Positions 8,390 through 17,632 of a stretch of 64,000 nt of DNA are shown piece by piece. The stretch lies in NCBI GenBank assembly GCA_049647265.1, contig JBARXJ010000008.1, positions 62,001 to 126,000 on the forward strand. Reading direction: 5' to 3'. Position numbers and translations under genes: made by a program. The notes under the pieces were generated by a model that was given only the letters and a program-made list of their open reading frames with translations, was not told where the DNA came from and searched no databases. This DNA is from JAAURB01 sp049647265. Lineage in GTDB: Bacteria; Cyanobacteriota; Cyanobacteriia; Cyanobacteriales; Microcoleaceae. The first letter of the stretch is position 1. The number at the start of each line of letters is the position of its first letter.

Positions 8390-11300
8390 TTAGGTTGTAA
8401 TTAACAGCGACTGGAGATAAACGGTAACTGTTTGATCTTCAAAGTTAGAAGTGGCAATATCTAATAGACCATTCCCATCTAAATCTTCAACAATTAATCC
8501 AACCGGAACATCACCGACTGTGAAACTTTGAGGAGAAGCGAATGTACCATCTCCATTGTTTTGTAGGATGGAAATAGAGTTTCCTTCTTGAGTATCATCA
8601 CCACGGAAAACTGAATTCCGTAGAATTAAGTCAGCGTCTCCATCTGCATCTAAATCTGCTGAACTCATAGTACTGGGGAAATCATTAGCAAAGAAGAAAT
8701 CAGCCGACCCAAAGCTACCATCGCCGTTATTGAGAACAACTGAAACCGTTCCGAATTCAAAGTTCGCGGTGGCTAAGTCGGTGCTACCATCGCCATCAAA
8801 GTCATCGGCAACAATGCTTACGGGTCGTGAACCGACAGGAACTGTCACAGGTACAGAAAAGGCAAGATTACCAAAGTTATAGAGAATTGATAATGTATCA
8901 TCTAACTCATTTGCGGTAGCCAAGTCAACGTCACCATCGCCATCCAGGTCAGCCGATACAACATCTGTTACTCCTGCTCCTGCAAATAGGGTGGTTACTG
9001 GAAGAGAAGGTTCATTAAATAGGATTGAGACTCCATCTCCAGTATAGAAGGGGAAAGCAAATTCTTCGGAGTCCACTAATACAATATCTGTTGTGCCATC
9101 GCTATCAATATCGGCAGTTTCGCTGACAATGGGGCGATCGCCAACACCGAGAATAGTGGGTAAACTTAAATTACCGTTACCATCTCCGAAGAAAATAGAG
9201 ATTTCATCCGTTTCTGGGTTAGCGGCGACGATATCGATATTGCCATCCCCATCAAAATCTCCTACATCTAATGAGGGGTCATCTCCGGCACCCGAAGATA
9301 AGAAGTCAGTAGTATAGTCTTCAGGTAAACCAAAGGAACCATCACCTAAATTAGGCAGTACTGAGAAACCACTCTCTAAACCATCAGTATTTGCAACAAT
9401 CAGTTCATCGGTGCCGTCGTTGTTCAAGTCAGCATTAACCATTAGTCCAGGGACATCAGTGGCATCATAGTCAGTCCGGCTAAACAGTTGGGTGACAAAG
9501 AACGGGTCAAATACATCGGCTTCGTAGAAATCATTCCCAAAGTCAAAGAAATCACCGTCCAAATCTTCAACAAAGTCGTACTCACTACCTAACCCGCTGT
9601 AACCAGAGGCAAAGCCTAAACCTGACCAATAAGGGGTATAGAGTCCTTCACTGAAATCAGCGTCATAGTAGTCGGTGATGTAGACTGCATCCTCAAAGGC
9701 GTTACTCGGCGCTTCACTGACCTCAGACACGAAGTACAAACCATTAGAGTCGGCTTCGTTATCAAAGGAGAAGACATCATACAAAGTATTGACGCTGTAT
9801 GCACCCGGTTCATCGTAGAAATAACCGACGTAGAAGTCATTGTTTAGAATATCGAAGTTATCTCCATCGTAGAAATAGGTAAAGTCATACCGTACCAATT
9901 CGGGAGGTGCTGGCGGTGGCGGTGCATCTAGTTCTGTAATAGCTTCAGCCAATGCCAATACATCCACCCGTTGATATTCTTCAAAGGTATTGAAGACGTT
10001 GTCATCTTCATCATCCCCGTCAAAGATACTGACACCTGTCTCACTAATTAGAGTTTGAAATTCGTCAAAGGTGAGACGGCGACCCAGTTCATCTTCTGCT
10101 AGCTGTTGTGCGAGTACTGCAATTCCGCTAACATGAGCAGCAGCTTGACTGGTTCCGGCAGTGGTTGTAATTCCTCCATCTGCGGTTGCAACTGTAATTT
10201 CTCCGCCCGGTGCAAAGATATCGGTTAAATCAGGATCGCGCTGTGAGAAAGCAATAATGCGATCTGCATCGGTTGTGAAGTCAATTGCAGAACCAGGGAA
10301 GCCGTATGGCCCGATATTCTCATCCCAAACTGCACCGACAGAGAGAGAATTGGGATCGGAAGAGGGATAACCAACACCCTCTTCACTATCAAACTCGAAG
10401 AAACTATTACCGGAGGCAGCAACAACAATCACATCCTGAGAGGCAATTTCTGCCAATTCATCGGAAATACCAATAGAAGCCGGAGTTTGTTCTTCTTGAG
10501 AATTTGCTAAGTCTAGGGAGTCTGCTAGACCAAAGGACATATTGACGCTAACAATATTGTATTCCTCAACGTTCTGAGCCACCCATTGCAAGGCTTGTTC
10601 AACCGCTGCGGCGTTGGGTCCTCCTGTATCGCTACCCACTTTCAGATGGATAATATCCACTCCCGGTGCCATTCCCGTGAAGGTGGGATCTTCTGAGGCA
10701 ATAATACTGGTAATCCCTGTACCATGACCAATAAAGTCGCTGGCATTGGCATCGTAGTCACCATAGTCAAATTGATAAACGACTCGGTCAGCTACCCCAT
10801 TGCCATCGCTATCTGGCCCGAAGAAGGGGTGATCTAAGTCCAGACCGCTATCTAGGATAACGACTGCATATCCGCTACCGTCAATATCCTCAAACCGAGG
10901 ATCGCTACGGAAGGCATCGAGGCTTGGATCGGATGCAGGAGGTTCTAAGTTAATTAATGCACTAGAATCAATTGTTCCAAACTCACCAATAATCTCTTCT
11001 GAACCTGTGGTGGAAACGCCGGGAATATTCGGGGTAACGCTAATGTTGAGATCATATTCTGTGGTTCGTTCATTAACTGAAGTAACTTGAACCGTATAGG
11101 TTCCGGCTTCTAATGGTCGAGTGATAGACTCTGCCGTTAAACCGAGTTGCTCAGAACTATCAATAACTTCTTGGTTACTATCAAGTAAGAATAAGTCAAC
11201 TTCTTCGCCGATATTGTCTACAGAAATATCAACCCCACTATTTGCACCAATGGTAAAGGTATAGAAGTCATTAAGATCTTCTTCTCCCACTTCCTCTGTG

Positions 11301-12856
11301 TACACAGTTTCATCCGAACTAACGGTAATATTCAGCGCTTCTTCTGGAGTATCACCGGGATCTTCTTCTACGTCTTCAATGATCTCTTCATCGCTTCCAG
11401 GCGGCGTAACTTCCATATCCCCGTTGTTGACCATCTCAACAGGAGTATCTTCATCCATATCTGGGATATCAACATCTGGTACGTCTGGTTCTTCATTATC
11501 CTCATCACCTGGATTGTCGCCTGGATCATCACCATCATTATCTCCTGGCGGTGGCGGCGGCGGAGTTGTCGTATCTAACGTAAAGCTAAGAGTTGTACCG
11601 GAAACCTGACCAAACTCATCCTCGGCTTCCACTTCCAGGCTAATTTCTCCATCAACTAACGGTGTACCTTGGAGAATTTGTAAGTCAAGTTGATTGAGTT
11701 CAAAGCTACCATCTGCGCCTAATTCATCGGAAATATCGGTTAAGTTGCCATCAAAGCCAGCGCGTAACGCAACTATTTCACCCGCATCCGTAATAGTTCC
11801 GGTAACCGTTGGATCTGTAGTCACGCCATCAGTATTACTATCACCCGTATCATTGGCAAGTTCAACACTAATATCGGGTGCGGTAGTATCCAAACTAAAG
11901 CTAACTAATGTAGGCGGTTGAGAAGTATTTAATACTGTATCTTGCGATCGCAATAGTAATGTATAGTCTCCATCGGCTAATTCACCGCCAGACACTTCTT
12001 CTAACTGAGTGAGATTTAGGGTAAATGTACCATCAGGTAAGAGTGCATCGGAAACATCGATAAACTCATCTTCATCGCCAAAACTGGCTTCTAGATTTCT
12101 GAGACCTGAACTATCTGTTACGGTTCCGGTAATGCTAGGGTCAGAGGTAATATTATCCGTATCACTATTTCCGGTATCGTTAGTCAGTTGTGCTTCAATT
12201 ACAGGGGGAGTCAGTTCAACATCCTCAAAGCCTTCTTCTGGACTGACAGGTGGATCTTCAAAATCTTCTTCTACACCTCCTCCCTCGTCAATAGGAGGTT
12301 CAGGAATAAAACGATCCGATGTTAACGCAACTGGCGCAACTCCTTCTAAAACAATCAGGACTTCTCCAGTAACCGCCTCACTAATGACTGTACCGCCTGT
12401 TTCAGTACTTGTAATGGTTAAATCTCCAAAGGATAAACCATCTAACAGTTGAATTTGATCGGCTGTGACATCAAAATCGGTCATCACATCGGCTGTAGCT
12501 AGGTTAGCGCCACCTGTTCCCCGACCAATAACAACAACATCATTTCCGTCACCTCCAGTTAGAGTATCTGCACCTTGATCACCATACAGGGTATCATTGC
12601 CAGCATCGCCGTAGAGCAAGTCATTTCCTTGACCGCCAAACAGAATATCATCCTCCTGACCGCCATATAATGTATCATCGCCTTGGGAACCGTAAAGCTG
12701 GTCAGCGTCTTCATTTCCGTAGAGTAGATCAATATTTTCTGCGCCAATGACGACATCACTACCGACAAAGCCATAAATCTCATCGCTGTCAGGCGTACCG
12801 ATCATCACATCGTCACTCGGTAAACCTGTAATTGTATTATCGGGTAGAAACACCAT
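8390..12856 (-). CDS. Very large secreted RTX / pre-peptidase / subtilisin-like (S8) protease with FG-GAP repeats
   Basis: A 1488-residue modular exoprotein. Residues about 20-105 are RTX nonapeptides (GGxGxD type, e.g. GDDTLYGGQ). Two Ig-like repeats (NDTGNSDTDNIT / NDTGDSNTDGVT) follow, then a Pro/Asp-rich linker, then a pre-peptidase C-type beta domain (about 505-610). The S8 catalytic domain (about 655-950) has all residues in place: D669 in VILDSGLDLDHPFF, H711 in GHGTGI, N817 in AASGNS and S903 in GTSQAAAHVSG. The last 380 residues hold about seven FG-GAP/VCBS-type repeats (D-x-D-G-D-G pattern) predicted to form a calcium-binding beta-propeller. There is no Sec signal peptide; RTX repeats suggest type I secretion, but the repeats are N-terminal here. 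AGGAG at 12864-12868 supports ATG 12856. Its upstream region carries GTGAGA-type sites. Confidence 0.93.
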   Translation of the reverse strand: MVFLPDNTITGLPSDDVMIGTPDSDEIYGFVGSDVVIGAENIDLLYGNEDADQLYGSQGDDTLYGGQEDDILFGGQGNDLLYGDAGNDTLYGDQGADTLTGGDGNDVVVIGRGTGGANLATADVMTDFDVTADQIQLLDGLSFGDLTITSTETGGTVISEAVTGEVLIVLEGVAPVALTSDRFIPEPPIDEGGGVEEDFEDPPVSPEEGFEDVELTPPVIEAQLTNDTGNSDTDNITSDPSITGTVTDSSGLRNLEASFGDEDEFIDVSDALLPDGTFTLNLTQLEEVSGGELADGDYTLLLRSQDTVLNTSQPPTLVSFSLDTTAPDISVELANDTGDSNTDGVTTDPTVTGTITDAGEIVALRAGFDGNLTDISDELGADGSFELNQLDLQILQGTPLVDGEISLEVEAEDEFGQVSGTTLSFTLDTTTPPPPPPGDNDGDDPGDNPGDEDNEEPDVPDVDIPDMDEDTPVEMVNNGDMEVTPPGSDEEIIEDVEEDPGDTPEEALNITVSSDETVYTEEVGEEDLNDFYTFTIGANSGVDISVDNIGEEVDLFLLDSNQEVIDSSEQLGLTAESITRPLEAGTYTVQVTSVNERTTEYDLNISVTPNIPGVSTTGSEEIIGEFGTIDSSALINLEPPASDPSLDAFRSDPRFEDIDGSGYAVVILDSGLDLDHPFFGPDSDGNGVADRVVYQFDYGDYDANASDFIGHGTGITSIIASEDPTFTGMAPGVDIIHLKVGSDTGGPNAAAVEQALQWVAQNVEEYNIVSVNMSFGLADSLDLANSQEEQTPASIGISDELAEIASQDVIVVAASGNSFFEFDSEEGVGYPSSDPNSLSVGAVWDENIGPYGFPGSAIDFTTDADRIIAFSQRDPDLTDIFAPGGEITVATADGGITTTAGTSQAAAHVSGIAVLAQQLAEDELGRRLTFDEFQTLISETGVSIFDGDDEDDNVFNTFEEYQRVDVLALAEAITELDAPPPPAPPELVRYDFTYFYDGDNFDILNNDFYVGYFYDEPGAYSVNTLYDVFSFDNEADSNGLYFVSEVSEAPSNAFEDAVYITDYYDADFSEGLYTPYWSGLGFASGYSGLGSEYDFVEDLDGDFFDFGNDFYEADVFDPFFVTQLFSRTDYDATDVPGLMVNADLNNDGTDELIVANTDGLESGFSVLPNLGDGSFGLPEDYTTDFLSSGAGDDPSLDVGDFDGDGNIDIVAANPETDEISIFFGDGNGNLSLPTILGVGDRPIVSETADIDSDGTTDIVLVDSEEFAFPFYTGDGVSILFNEPSLPVTTLFAGAGVTDVVSADLDGDGDVDLATANELDDTLSILYNFGNLAFSVPVTVPVGSRPVSIVADDFDGDGSTDLATANFEFGTVSVVLNNGDGSFGSADFFFANDFPSTMSSADLDADGDADLILRNSVFRGDDTQEGNSISILQNNGDGTFASPQSFTVGDVPVGLIVEDLDGNGLLDIATSNFEDQTVTVYLQSLLITT

Positions 12857-12892
12857 GAGAATTCTCCTCTGTGAAAGCTGTTAACTTGTCAT

Positions 12893-12935
12893 AAAAAAAA
12901 CCAGCAAGGCGCACTCATTTGTTGCACTTCGCTGG
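12893..12935 (-). terminator. Rho-independent terminator between the small protein gene and the RTX-subtilase
   Basis: On the minus strand the arms CCAGCGAAGTGCA and TGCGCCTTGCTGG (12901-12935) form an imperfect hairpin of about 13 pairs followed by eight T (12893-12900). It lies downstream of the gene ending at 13066 and 37 bp upstream of the RTX-subtilase start, so it ends the upstream transcript or acts as an attenuator. Confidence 0.75.
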
Positions 12936-12938
12936 GGT

Positions 12939-13004
12939 GTGAGACTCTCACTCATCAATCACCAGATTATGTATTTATATTTGTTTTTTACGGTTTCATC
13001 TCAC
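12939..13004. promoter_or_regulatory. GTGAGA-C-TCTCAC palindrome plus half-site upstream of the RTX-subtilase
   Basis: A perfect 13-bp palindrome GTGAGACTCTCAC lies at 12939-12951, with a further TCTCAC half-site at 12999-13004. The same hexamer recurs upstream of the regulator gene (13680), the small protein (13311) and the secreted peptide (16062). It is a candidate operator; the protein that binds it is not known from sequence. Confidence 0.55.
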
Positions 13005-13065
13005 ATCTGCCAATCCTCTCGACTATGCAGTTTAATATGAGATCAAACTAATAGAGCATTATTTT

Positions 13066-13311
13066 TTATGAAGAAGAATGATTGCAGGTATTATCGGGAT
13101 CTGTAGCACATTGTTCGATATCGGTTTGACGAATCACATAACGATAAAACGTAGATCCCTTGAGAGTGACTGCCACTTTATCCTGTCTAATTCGTTCGCT
13201 ATCGATTTCAATATGTCCAAATCCGGTTTCTGTCCAAGTTTGTAACAGAATATGTCGGACTTGGTCGAGTAACTGGTTAATCGGTTTAGAAGGATCTTGA
13301 TAAGTTGACAT
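13066..13311 (-). CDS. Small conserved cyanobacterial-type protein of unknown function
   Basis: The longest frame begins at 13380, but the first 23 residues overlap a GTGAGA/TCTCAC site pair and look non-genic, so ATG 13311 (MSTYQDPSKPINQLLDQ) is preferred, giving 81 residues. The core reads LDQVRHILLQTWTETGFGHI and then GSTFYRYVIRQTDIEQC, a compact alpha/beta pattern. I do not recognise a named family. The gene is divergent from the HTH-NB-ARC regulator, with candidate operator sites between them, and is followed by a clear terminator at 12893-12935. A functional link with the regulator is plausible but unproven. Confidence 0.65.
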   Translation of the reverse strand: MSTYQDPSKPINQLLDQVRHILLQTWTETGFGHIEIDSERIRQDKVAVTLKGSTFYRYVIRQTDIEQCATDPDNTCNHSSS

Positions 13312-13346
13312 AGGAATTCTGGGTGATTGTATTGTGTGGGACTGAT

Positions 13347-13425
13347 GTGAGAAATTATTAACGCTATCTATAACTCTCACTTAAGGAAGGCTGCATCTCA
13401 CATAAATAATATACACATTGTGAGA
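13347..13425. promoter_or_regulatory. Cluster of four GTGAGA/TCTCAC half-sites between divergent genes
   Basis: GTGAGA at 13347-13352, TCTCAC at 13375-13380, TCTCAC at 13396-13401 and GTGAGA at 13420-13425. They lie in the divergent region between the small protein (start 13311) and the regulator (13680). Together with the sites at 12939 and 13680 they form a non-random cluster that may be a shared operator region. Confidence 0.5.
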
Positions 13426-13679
13426 TTTAGTCAAGAGGGAGAGAAAAAGTTTGCATAACTACAACAGGTGTTATATTGGCTGTTCTGTGTAAATCTATGG
13501 ATATCCTACTACGAGGATGAGGGGATAGGTTGCAGGATTCTTCCAAACTTTCCGTAGTTTTCAGTTTAGCGTTTGGCAGTTTTCGGCAAAAGTAAGTCTG
13601 TTTCCTCAATGGTTTTTCTGGAGATCAACCATACAACCCCTCTTTCTCTCCCCCGGCTTGAAGGATTCGGAATATCAAA

Positions 13680-13697
13680 GTGAGACATAAATCTCAC
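13680..13697. promoter_or_regulatory. GTGAGA-N6-TCTCAC inverted repeat at the regulator start
   Basis: An inverted repeat of 6-bp arms (13680-13685 and 13692-13697) overlaps the annotated GTG start of the regulator. The position suggests autoregulation and casts doubt on the GTG start. Confidence 0.55.
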
Positions 13698-15809
13698 AAT
13701 GTGACTATAATTGAGAGAGAACCTTACACTCAGAGTTTAGCTGTGGTTAATATAGACACTTCTCTGAAAACAATTGCAGATACTTATCAGGTCTCCGATA
13801 CAGAATGGGAAACTTTATCCTTGGCTTTGGATGGCTTACCGACAGCAGAAATTGCCACTCACTTAGGTTGCAGCCCCGATGCAGTCCGTAAACGCTTGGG
13901 TCAGGTTTACAGTAAATTTGAAATTACGGGTAAAGGGCCAGGAAAGCTAGCAACATTGCGATACAAACTACAACACCTGCAACCCAAAAGCATTCCAAAC
14001 CCAACAATAACTCAGGCTGCGACTATTTCCTCTACCTCTGTTGACGGAGAAAATATACCTCGCGTCTCAGGGTTTTGGGGTCGTCAGGCAGAATTATCTA
14101 TCTTAAACCAATGGGTGATAAAAGATCGTTGTCCTTTGGTTACCGTATCGGGTATGGTTGGGATGGGAAAAACTGCCATAGGTGTTTGTTTAACTCAACA
14201 AATTAAAGATCAATTTGATAGTATTCTCTGGTGTAATTTACAAGACACTCCTCCACTTCATCAAATATTACCGAGTTGGTTGCAGTCTTTTTATCAGGAT
14301 GAATCTATTTCTGTTTCTACTAATTTAGATGAGCAGCTTGCATTACTCATTCAATATTTTAGACAGTTTCGCTGTTTGTTAATTTTGGATCAGTTTGAAT
14401 GTTTATTTCAACCTAAACAGCTTGCCGGAAACTATCAACAATATTATCAAGATTACCGACAACTTTTACAAAGAGTAGGTAAGTCTAATCATAAAAGCTG
14501 TCTGATGATTTTAACTCAAGATAAACCTTTAGAATTAGTCAGAATGATAGGCGAAAGTTTACCGATACAAACTTTATCCTTAACGGGATTAACCACAGCA
14601 GATGCTGAAACACTGATAGAAACTCTTTTAGATTTGCCTATTGCTTCTGAAGCGATTTATCTTTTGGTTAAACGCTATAGTGGAAATCCTCTCGCCCTAA
14701 AAACGGCTGCGACAACTATTCGAGAACTATTTAATGGAAACATCGATCAATTCCTCCAACATAATTTATTTTTAGGAGATGTTTTAACTCAAGCCTTACA
14801 ACAGCAATTACAGCGCTTATCCAATTTTGAAAAGCAAATATTATATGATTTTGCCTTACATCAATCCCCTGTAAACCCTGAGCAATTACAGTCTCACTTT
14901 TCTAGTTTAGGAAATTCATCGGATATTCTTAATGGCTTAGAATCTCTCAAACGAAGATCCTTATTAGAAACTATCACAGAAGCTGATAAAGTTCAGTGGA
15001 CGATTCAACCCATGATGAAACAATATATTATTCATCAAGTCCGAGAAAAAATGTCTCTATTCATTGCCTGTAAAAATGCTAATAAGCTGAATAAGGCTGA
15101 ATTTCTGACCAACCTGGGCATGATTAACCCGGACTTACTGATTGAGGCAGATGAACAGATTGAGCAACAATTTACTTATTCTCAAATTGCTAAACATCTC
15201 AATAAAATGGGATATGATAAATACTTTTCAGGAGATTTTATAGTTGCCAAAAAGTATCTATTGTGGGCGCTTGAGTTCTGTCCAGATTTTGAGAAAGCCC
15301 ATTATAATCTTGGTTCTACCTATGAGGAACTAGAAGATTATCAACTGGCTCGGCAACATTATCAACAAGCCGCTCAAGGTTCAGGAAATTCTGCTATTTT
15401 TGCTCGGAATAACTTAGGACGCTTAGATATTCTCGAGGGGAGTATTGAAACGGCAATCAATTGGATGAATGCTGCCCTTGAAATCTCGCCAGAAGAGAAA
15501 CTAAACTTCTCAATTTACAAAAACCTTGGATGGGCTTATTTAATGAAAAGTCAATACAATCCGGCAGAAAAATATTTACAAAAAGCCCTGGATTTAGATC
15601 CAAAATATTCCTCTGCTCATTATCTGATGGCAAAAATTTTAGTAGAAAAAGGAGAGCTAAAAGCTGCCAAACAATATTGGTCAAATGCCCTGAAATATGA
15701 TCGTTGGGGTGAAAAAACTCAAGGTTTGCCTTGGCGACTGCCGGAGTTAGAAGGCTGGAGATCAATGGCTCATCAATACCTACAAAAACCTGAATCAACA
15801 TCCTCTTAA
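13680..15809 (+). CDS. STAND-type regulator: LuxR-like HTH + NB-ARC NTPase + TPR repeats
   Basis: A 709-residue signal-transduction ATPase. Residues about 40-90 contain a LuxR/sigma-like helix-turn-helix (LPTAEIATHLGCSPDAVRKR). An NB-ARC module follows with a P-loop VSGMVGMGKTA (about 156-166) and Walker B LLILDQFE (about 231-238). The last 200 residues are TPR-like helical repeats (AHYNLGSTYEELEDY, YKNLGWAYLMKSQYNPAEKY). This layout suggests a transcription regulator in which ATP-driven oligomerisation is gated by the TPR sensor. The GTG start at 13680 lies inside a GTGAGA-N6-TCTCAC site, so initiation may be downstream, for example at GTG 13743. It is convergent with the secreted peptide gene (1 bp between stops). 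It is the best candidate to bind the surrounding GTGAGA sites. Confidence 0.88.
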   Translation: MRHKSHNVTIIEREPYTQSLAVVNIDTSLKTIADTYQVSDTEWETLSLALDGLPTAEIATHLGCSPDAVRKRLGQVYSKFEITGKGPGKLATLRYKLQHLQPKSIPNPTITQAATISSTSVDGENIPRVSGFWGRQAELSILNQWVIKDRCPLVTVSGMVGMGKTAIGVCLTQQIKDQFDSILWCNLQDTPPLHQILPSWLQSFYQDESISVSTNLDEQLALLIQYFRQFRCLLILDQFECLFQPKQLAGNYQQYYQDYRQLLQRVGKSNHKSCLMILTQDKPLELVRMIGESLPIQTLSLTGLTTADAETLIETLLDLPIASEAIYLLVKRYSGNPLALKTAATTIRELFNGNIDQFLQHNLFLGDVLTQALQQQLQRLSNFEKQILYDFALHQSPVNPEQLQSHFSSLGNSSDILNGLESLKRRSLLETITEADKVQWTIQPMMKQYIIHQVREKMSLFIACKNANKLNKAEFLTNLGMINPDLLIEADEQIEQQFTYSQIAKHLNKMGYDKYFSGDFIVAKKYLLWALEFCPDFEKAHYNLGSTYEELEDYQLARQHYQQAAQGSGNSAIFARNNLGRLDILEGSIETAINWMNAALEISPEEKLNFSIYKNLGWAYLMKSQYNPAEKYLQKALDLDPKYSSAHYLMAKILVEKGELKAAKQYWSNALKYDRWGEKTQGLPWRLPELEGWRSMAHQYLQKPESTSS

Positions 15810-15810
15810 T

Positions 15811-16062
15811 TTAGTAGCGTGGGGGAACCACATCATCGTCGTCATTGTTAGAAGGAGATTGAGGTGTTACTCTGGGCGGCACAACATCATCGTCATTATT
15901 AGAACGAGGTAAAGGCACAATTCTGGGGGGAACAACGTCATCTTCTAACGATGAAGAGAACTGAGAGGTTGATATGATTTCGAGGTTGAATGCTTGAACG
16001 GTTTGGGGGGTTGCTACCGTCACAATCTGAATCAATAATGCTGTTAAAGTTAAGCGAATCAT
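15811..16062 (-). CDS. Small secreted peptide with three DDVVPPR repeats, unknown function
   Basis: An 83-residue protein. It begins with a signal peptide (hydrophobic stretch LTLTALLIQIVTVATPQTVQA, probable cleavage after VQA near residue 24). The mature part of about 59 residues is low complexity, with EDDVVPPR, DDDVVPPR and DDDDVVPPR separated by Pro/Ser/Asn linkers and a terminal Tyr. I do not recognise a family. The stop is 1 bp from the convergent regulator's stop. Upstream (16171-16238) are GTGAGA-like hexamers as near the regulator. The repeats could be structural, metal-binding (acidic triplets) or processed units; nothing in the sequence decides this. Confidence 0.75.
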   Translation of the reverse strand: MIRLTLTALLIQIVTVATPQTVQAFNLEIISTSQFSSSLEDDVVPPRIVPLPRSNNDDDVVPPRVTPQSPSNNDDDDVVPPRY

Positions 16063-16170
16063 GGGTGTTATTCTCCACTCTATAAAAATCTATTGCGGTC
16101 TAGAAATACAGCGTTTGATGTGCTGTTCTACTTATTAATAGTTATCGCAGAGGGGAAGTTATGTACTTTT

Positions 16171-16238
16171 GTGAGGCTAAGTCAAAAAAAAACCCACAAG
16201 CTGGGGCTGAATGTGAGAAATACAGCGAACTTGTGAGT
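16171..16238. promoter_or_regulatory. GTGAGA-like hexamers upstream of the secreted peptide
   Basis: GTGAGG at 16171-16176, GTGAGA at 16213-16218 and GTGAGT at 16233-16238, all in the same orientation in the 216-bp region upstream of the minus-strand ATG at 16062. Only one matches exactly, so this is weaker than the sites at 12939-13697. Confidence 0.35.
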
Positions 16239-16279
16239 AAAGATGAGAATATGATGTTAGATTGTGCTTTGGCTATAAT

Positions 16280-17377
16280 TTAGAATCCCATCACCTGGGC
16301 TACTGCATCGATGTGGGCGGCAATTCCAGCTTTAACGGGGTTACTACTATGTTTAATTGCAGTATCGGGATCTTTGAGGCCATTACCCGTTAATACACAA
16401 ACAATTTTTGCCCCTTCAGGCACTTGATCTTTGACTTTCAATAAACCCGCCACAGAAGCAGCGCTAGCCGGTTCACAAAAAATCCCTTCTTCGGCTGCTA
16501 AGATGCGGTAAGCTTCTAAAATCTCCTCATCTGTCACCGCAGCAAAATTCCCTTGACTGGCTTCTTGGGCAGCGATCGCCTTATCCCAACTGGCAGGGTT
16601 ACCGATACGAATAGCAGTGGCTAGGGTTTCTGGGGCAGGCACAGGATGACCATTGACAATAGGGGCAGCGCCAGCCGCTTGAAAGCCCATCATTTTGGGT
16701 AAGCGATCGCATTTACCATCCCTATGATATTGGCAAAATCCCATCCAATATGCCGTGATATTCCCCGCGTTACCCACTGGGATACATAACCAGTCGGGGG
16801 AGTCTCCCAAAGCATCAACAATTTCAAATGCCCCTGTTTTTTGTCCTTCTAAGCGATAGGGGTTAACTGAATTCACCAGAGTCACTGGATATTGGGCGGC
16901 TGCTTCCTGGACAATGGTTAAAGCTTGGTCAAAGTTGCCTTTGATAGCGATCACTTCTGCCCCATAGAGTAACGCCTGGGCTAATTTCCCTAACGCCACA
17001 TAACCATCAGGAATAACCACAAATGCCTTCATCCCAGCCCGTCTGGCATAGGCAGCAGCGGCAGCAGATGTATTGCCTGTACTCGCACAAATCACCGCTT
17101 TAGCCCCGGCTTCCTTGGCTTTTGAGACCGCCATGGTCATGCCTCGGTCTTTGAAGCTGCCGGTAGGGTTAAGGCCGTCATATTTAACGTAGACTTGGAC
17201 AGATTTACCAATCAGCTTAGCAATAGCAGGGACGGGTAACAGGGGTGTATTGCCTTCTTGCAGGGTGACAACGGGGGTTGCATCGGTGACAGGAAGGTAG
17301 GGGCGATAGGCTTCAATGAGTCCAGGCCAGCAGTTGAGGCGAGATTTAGTTTCGTTCAAACTTAGCGCGATAGTCAT
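16280..17377 (-). CDS. thrC: Threonine synthase
   Basis: A PLP-dependent enzyme converting O-phosphohomoserine to threonine. The PLP lysine is in NPTGSFKDRGMTMA. Other landmarks are QEGNTPLLP, ICASTGNTSAAAAAYARRAG and the C-terminal CVLTGNGLKDPD. A longer frame reaches 17458, but the extra 27 residues have no family counterpart. ATG 17377 (MTIALSLNETKSRLNCWPG) gives 365 residues, typical for cyanobacterial ThrC. No strong ribosome binding site is visible before it. It is a stand-alone minus-strand gene. Confidence 0.94.
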   Translation of the reverse strand: MTIALSLNETKSRLNCWPGLIEAYRPYLPVTDATPVVTLQEGNTPLLPVPAIAKLIGKSVQVYVKYDGLNPTGSFKDRGMTMAVSKAKEAGAKAVICASTGNTSAAAAAYARRAGMKAFVVIPDGYVALGKLAQALLYGAEVIAIKGNFDQALTIVQEAAAQYPVTLVNSVNPYRLEGQKTGAFEIVDALGDSPDWLCIPVGNAGNITAYWMGFCQYHRDGKCDRLPKMMGFQAAGAAPIVNGHPVPAPETLATAIRIGNPASWDKAIAAQEASQGNFAAVTDEEILEAYRILAAEEGIFCEPASAASVAGLLKVKDQVPEGAKIVCVLTGNGLKDPDTAIKHSSNPVKAGIAAHIDAVAQVMGF

Positions 17378-17632
17378 AGTTGTTAAGAATGTTAAAGGTA
17401 ATGGGCTTGCAATTGCTCGATATAGTTCTCTACTTCTATTGTTAGTCAAGACTTTCACTTAACCAAGCCCAATTTGCCATCCCCTTGACAAAAAAGGGAG
17501 TTGAGTGCCATTCTTATTTAGCTCAAAATTTTTGCGATTGTAGTCACGAGCTGCCAAACACTATTTAACTTTGTCTTAACATTTGTTTACTTTTAAGTTA
17601 GGATATAGTTAATGTCTGTAAATTAAGTATAG

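Noticed and set aside
11298..12452. Long plus-strand frames opposite the RTX-subtilase gene
   Set aside because: Ser/Thr-rich shadows caused by the codon bias of Asp/Glu/Gly-rich repeats on the other strand.
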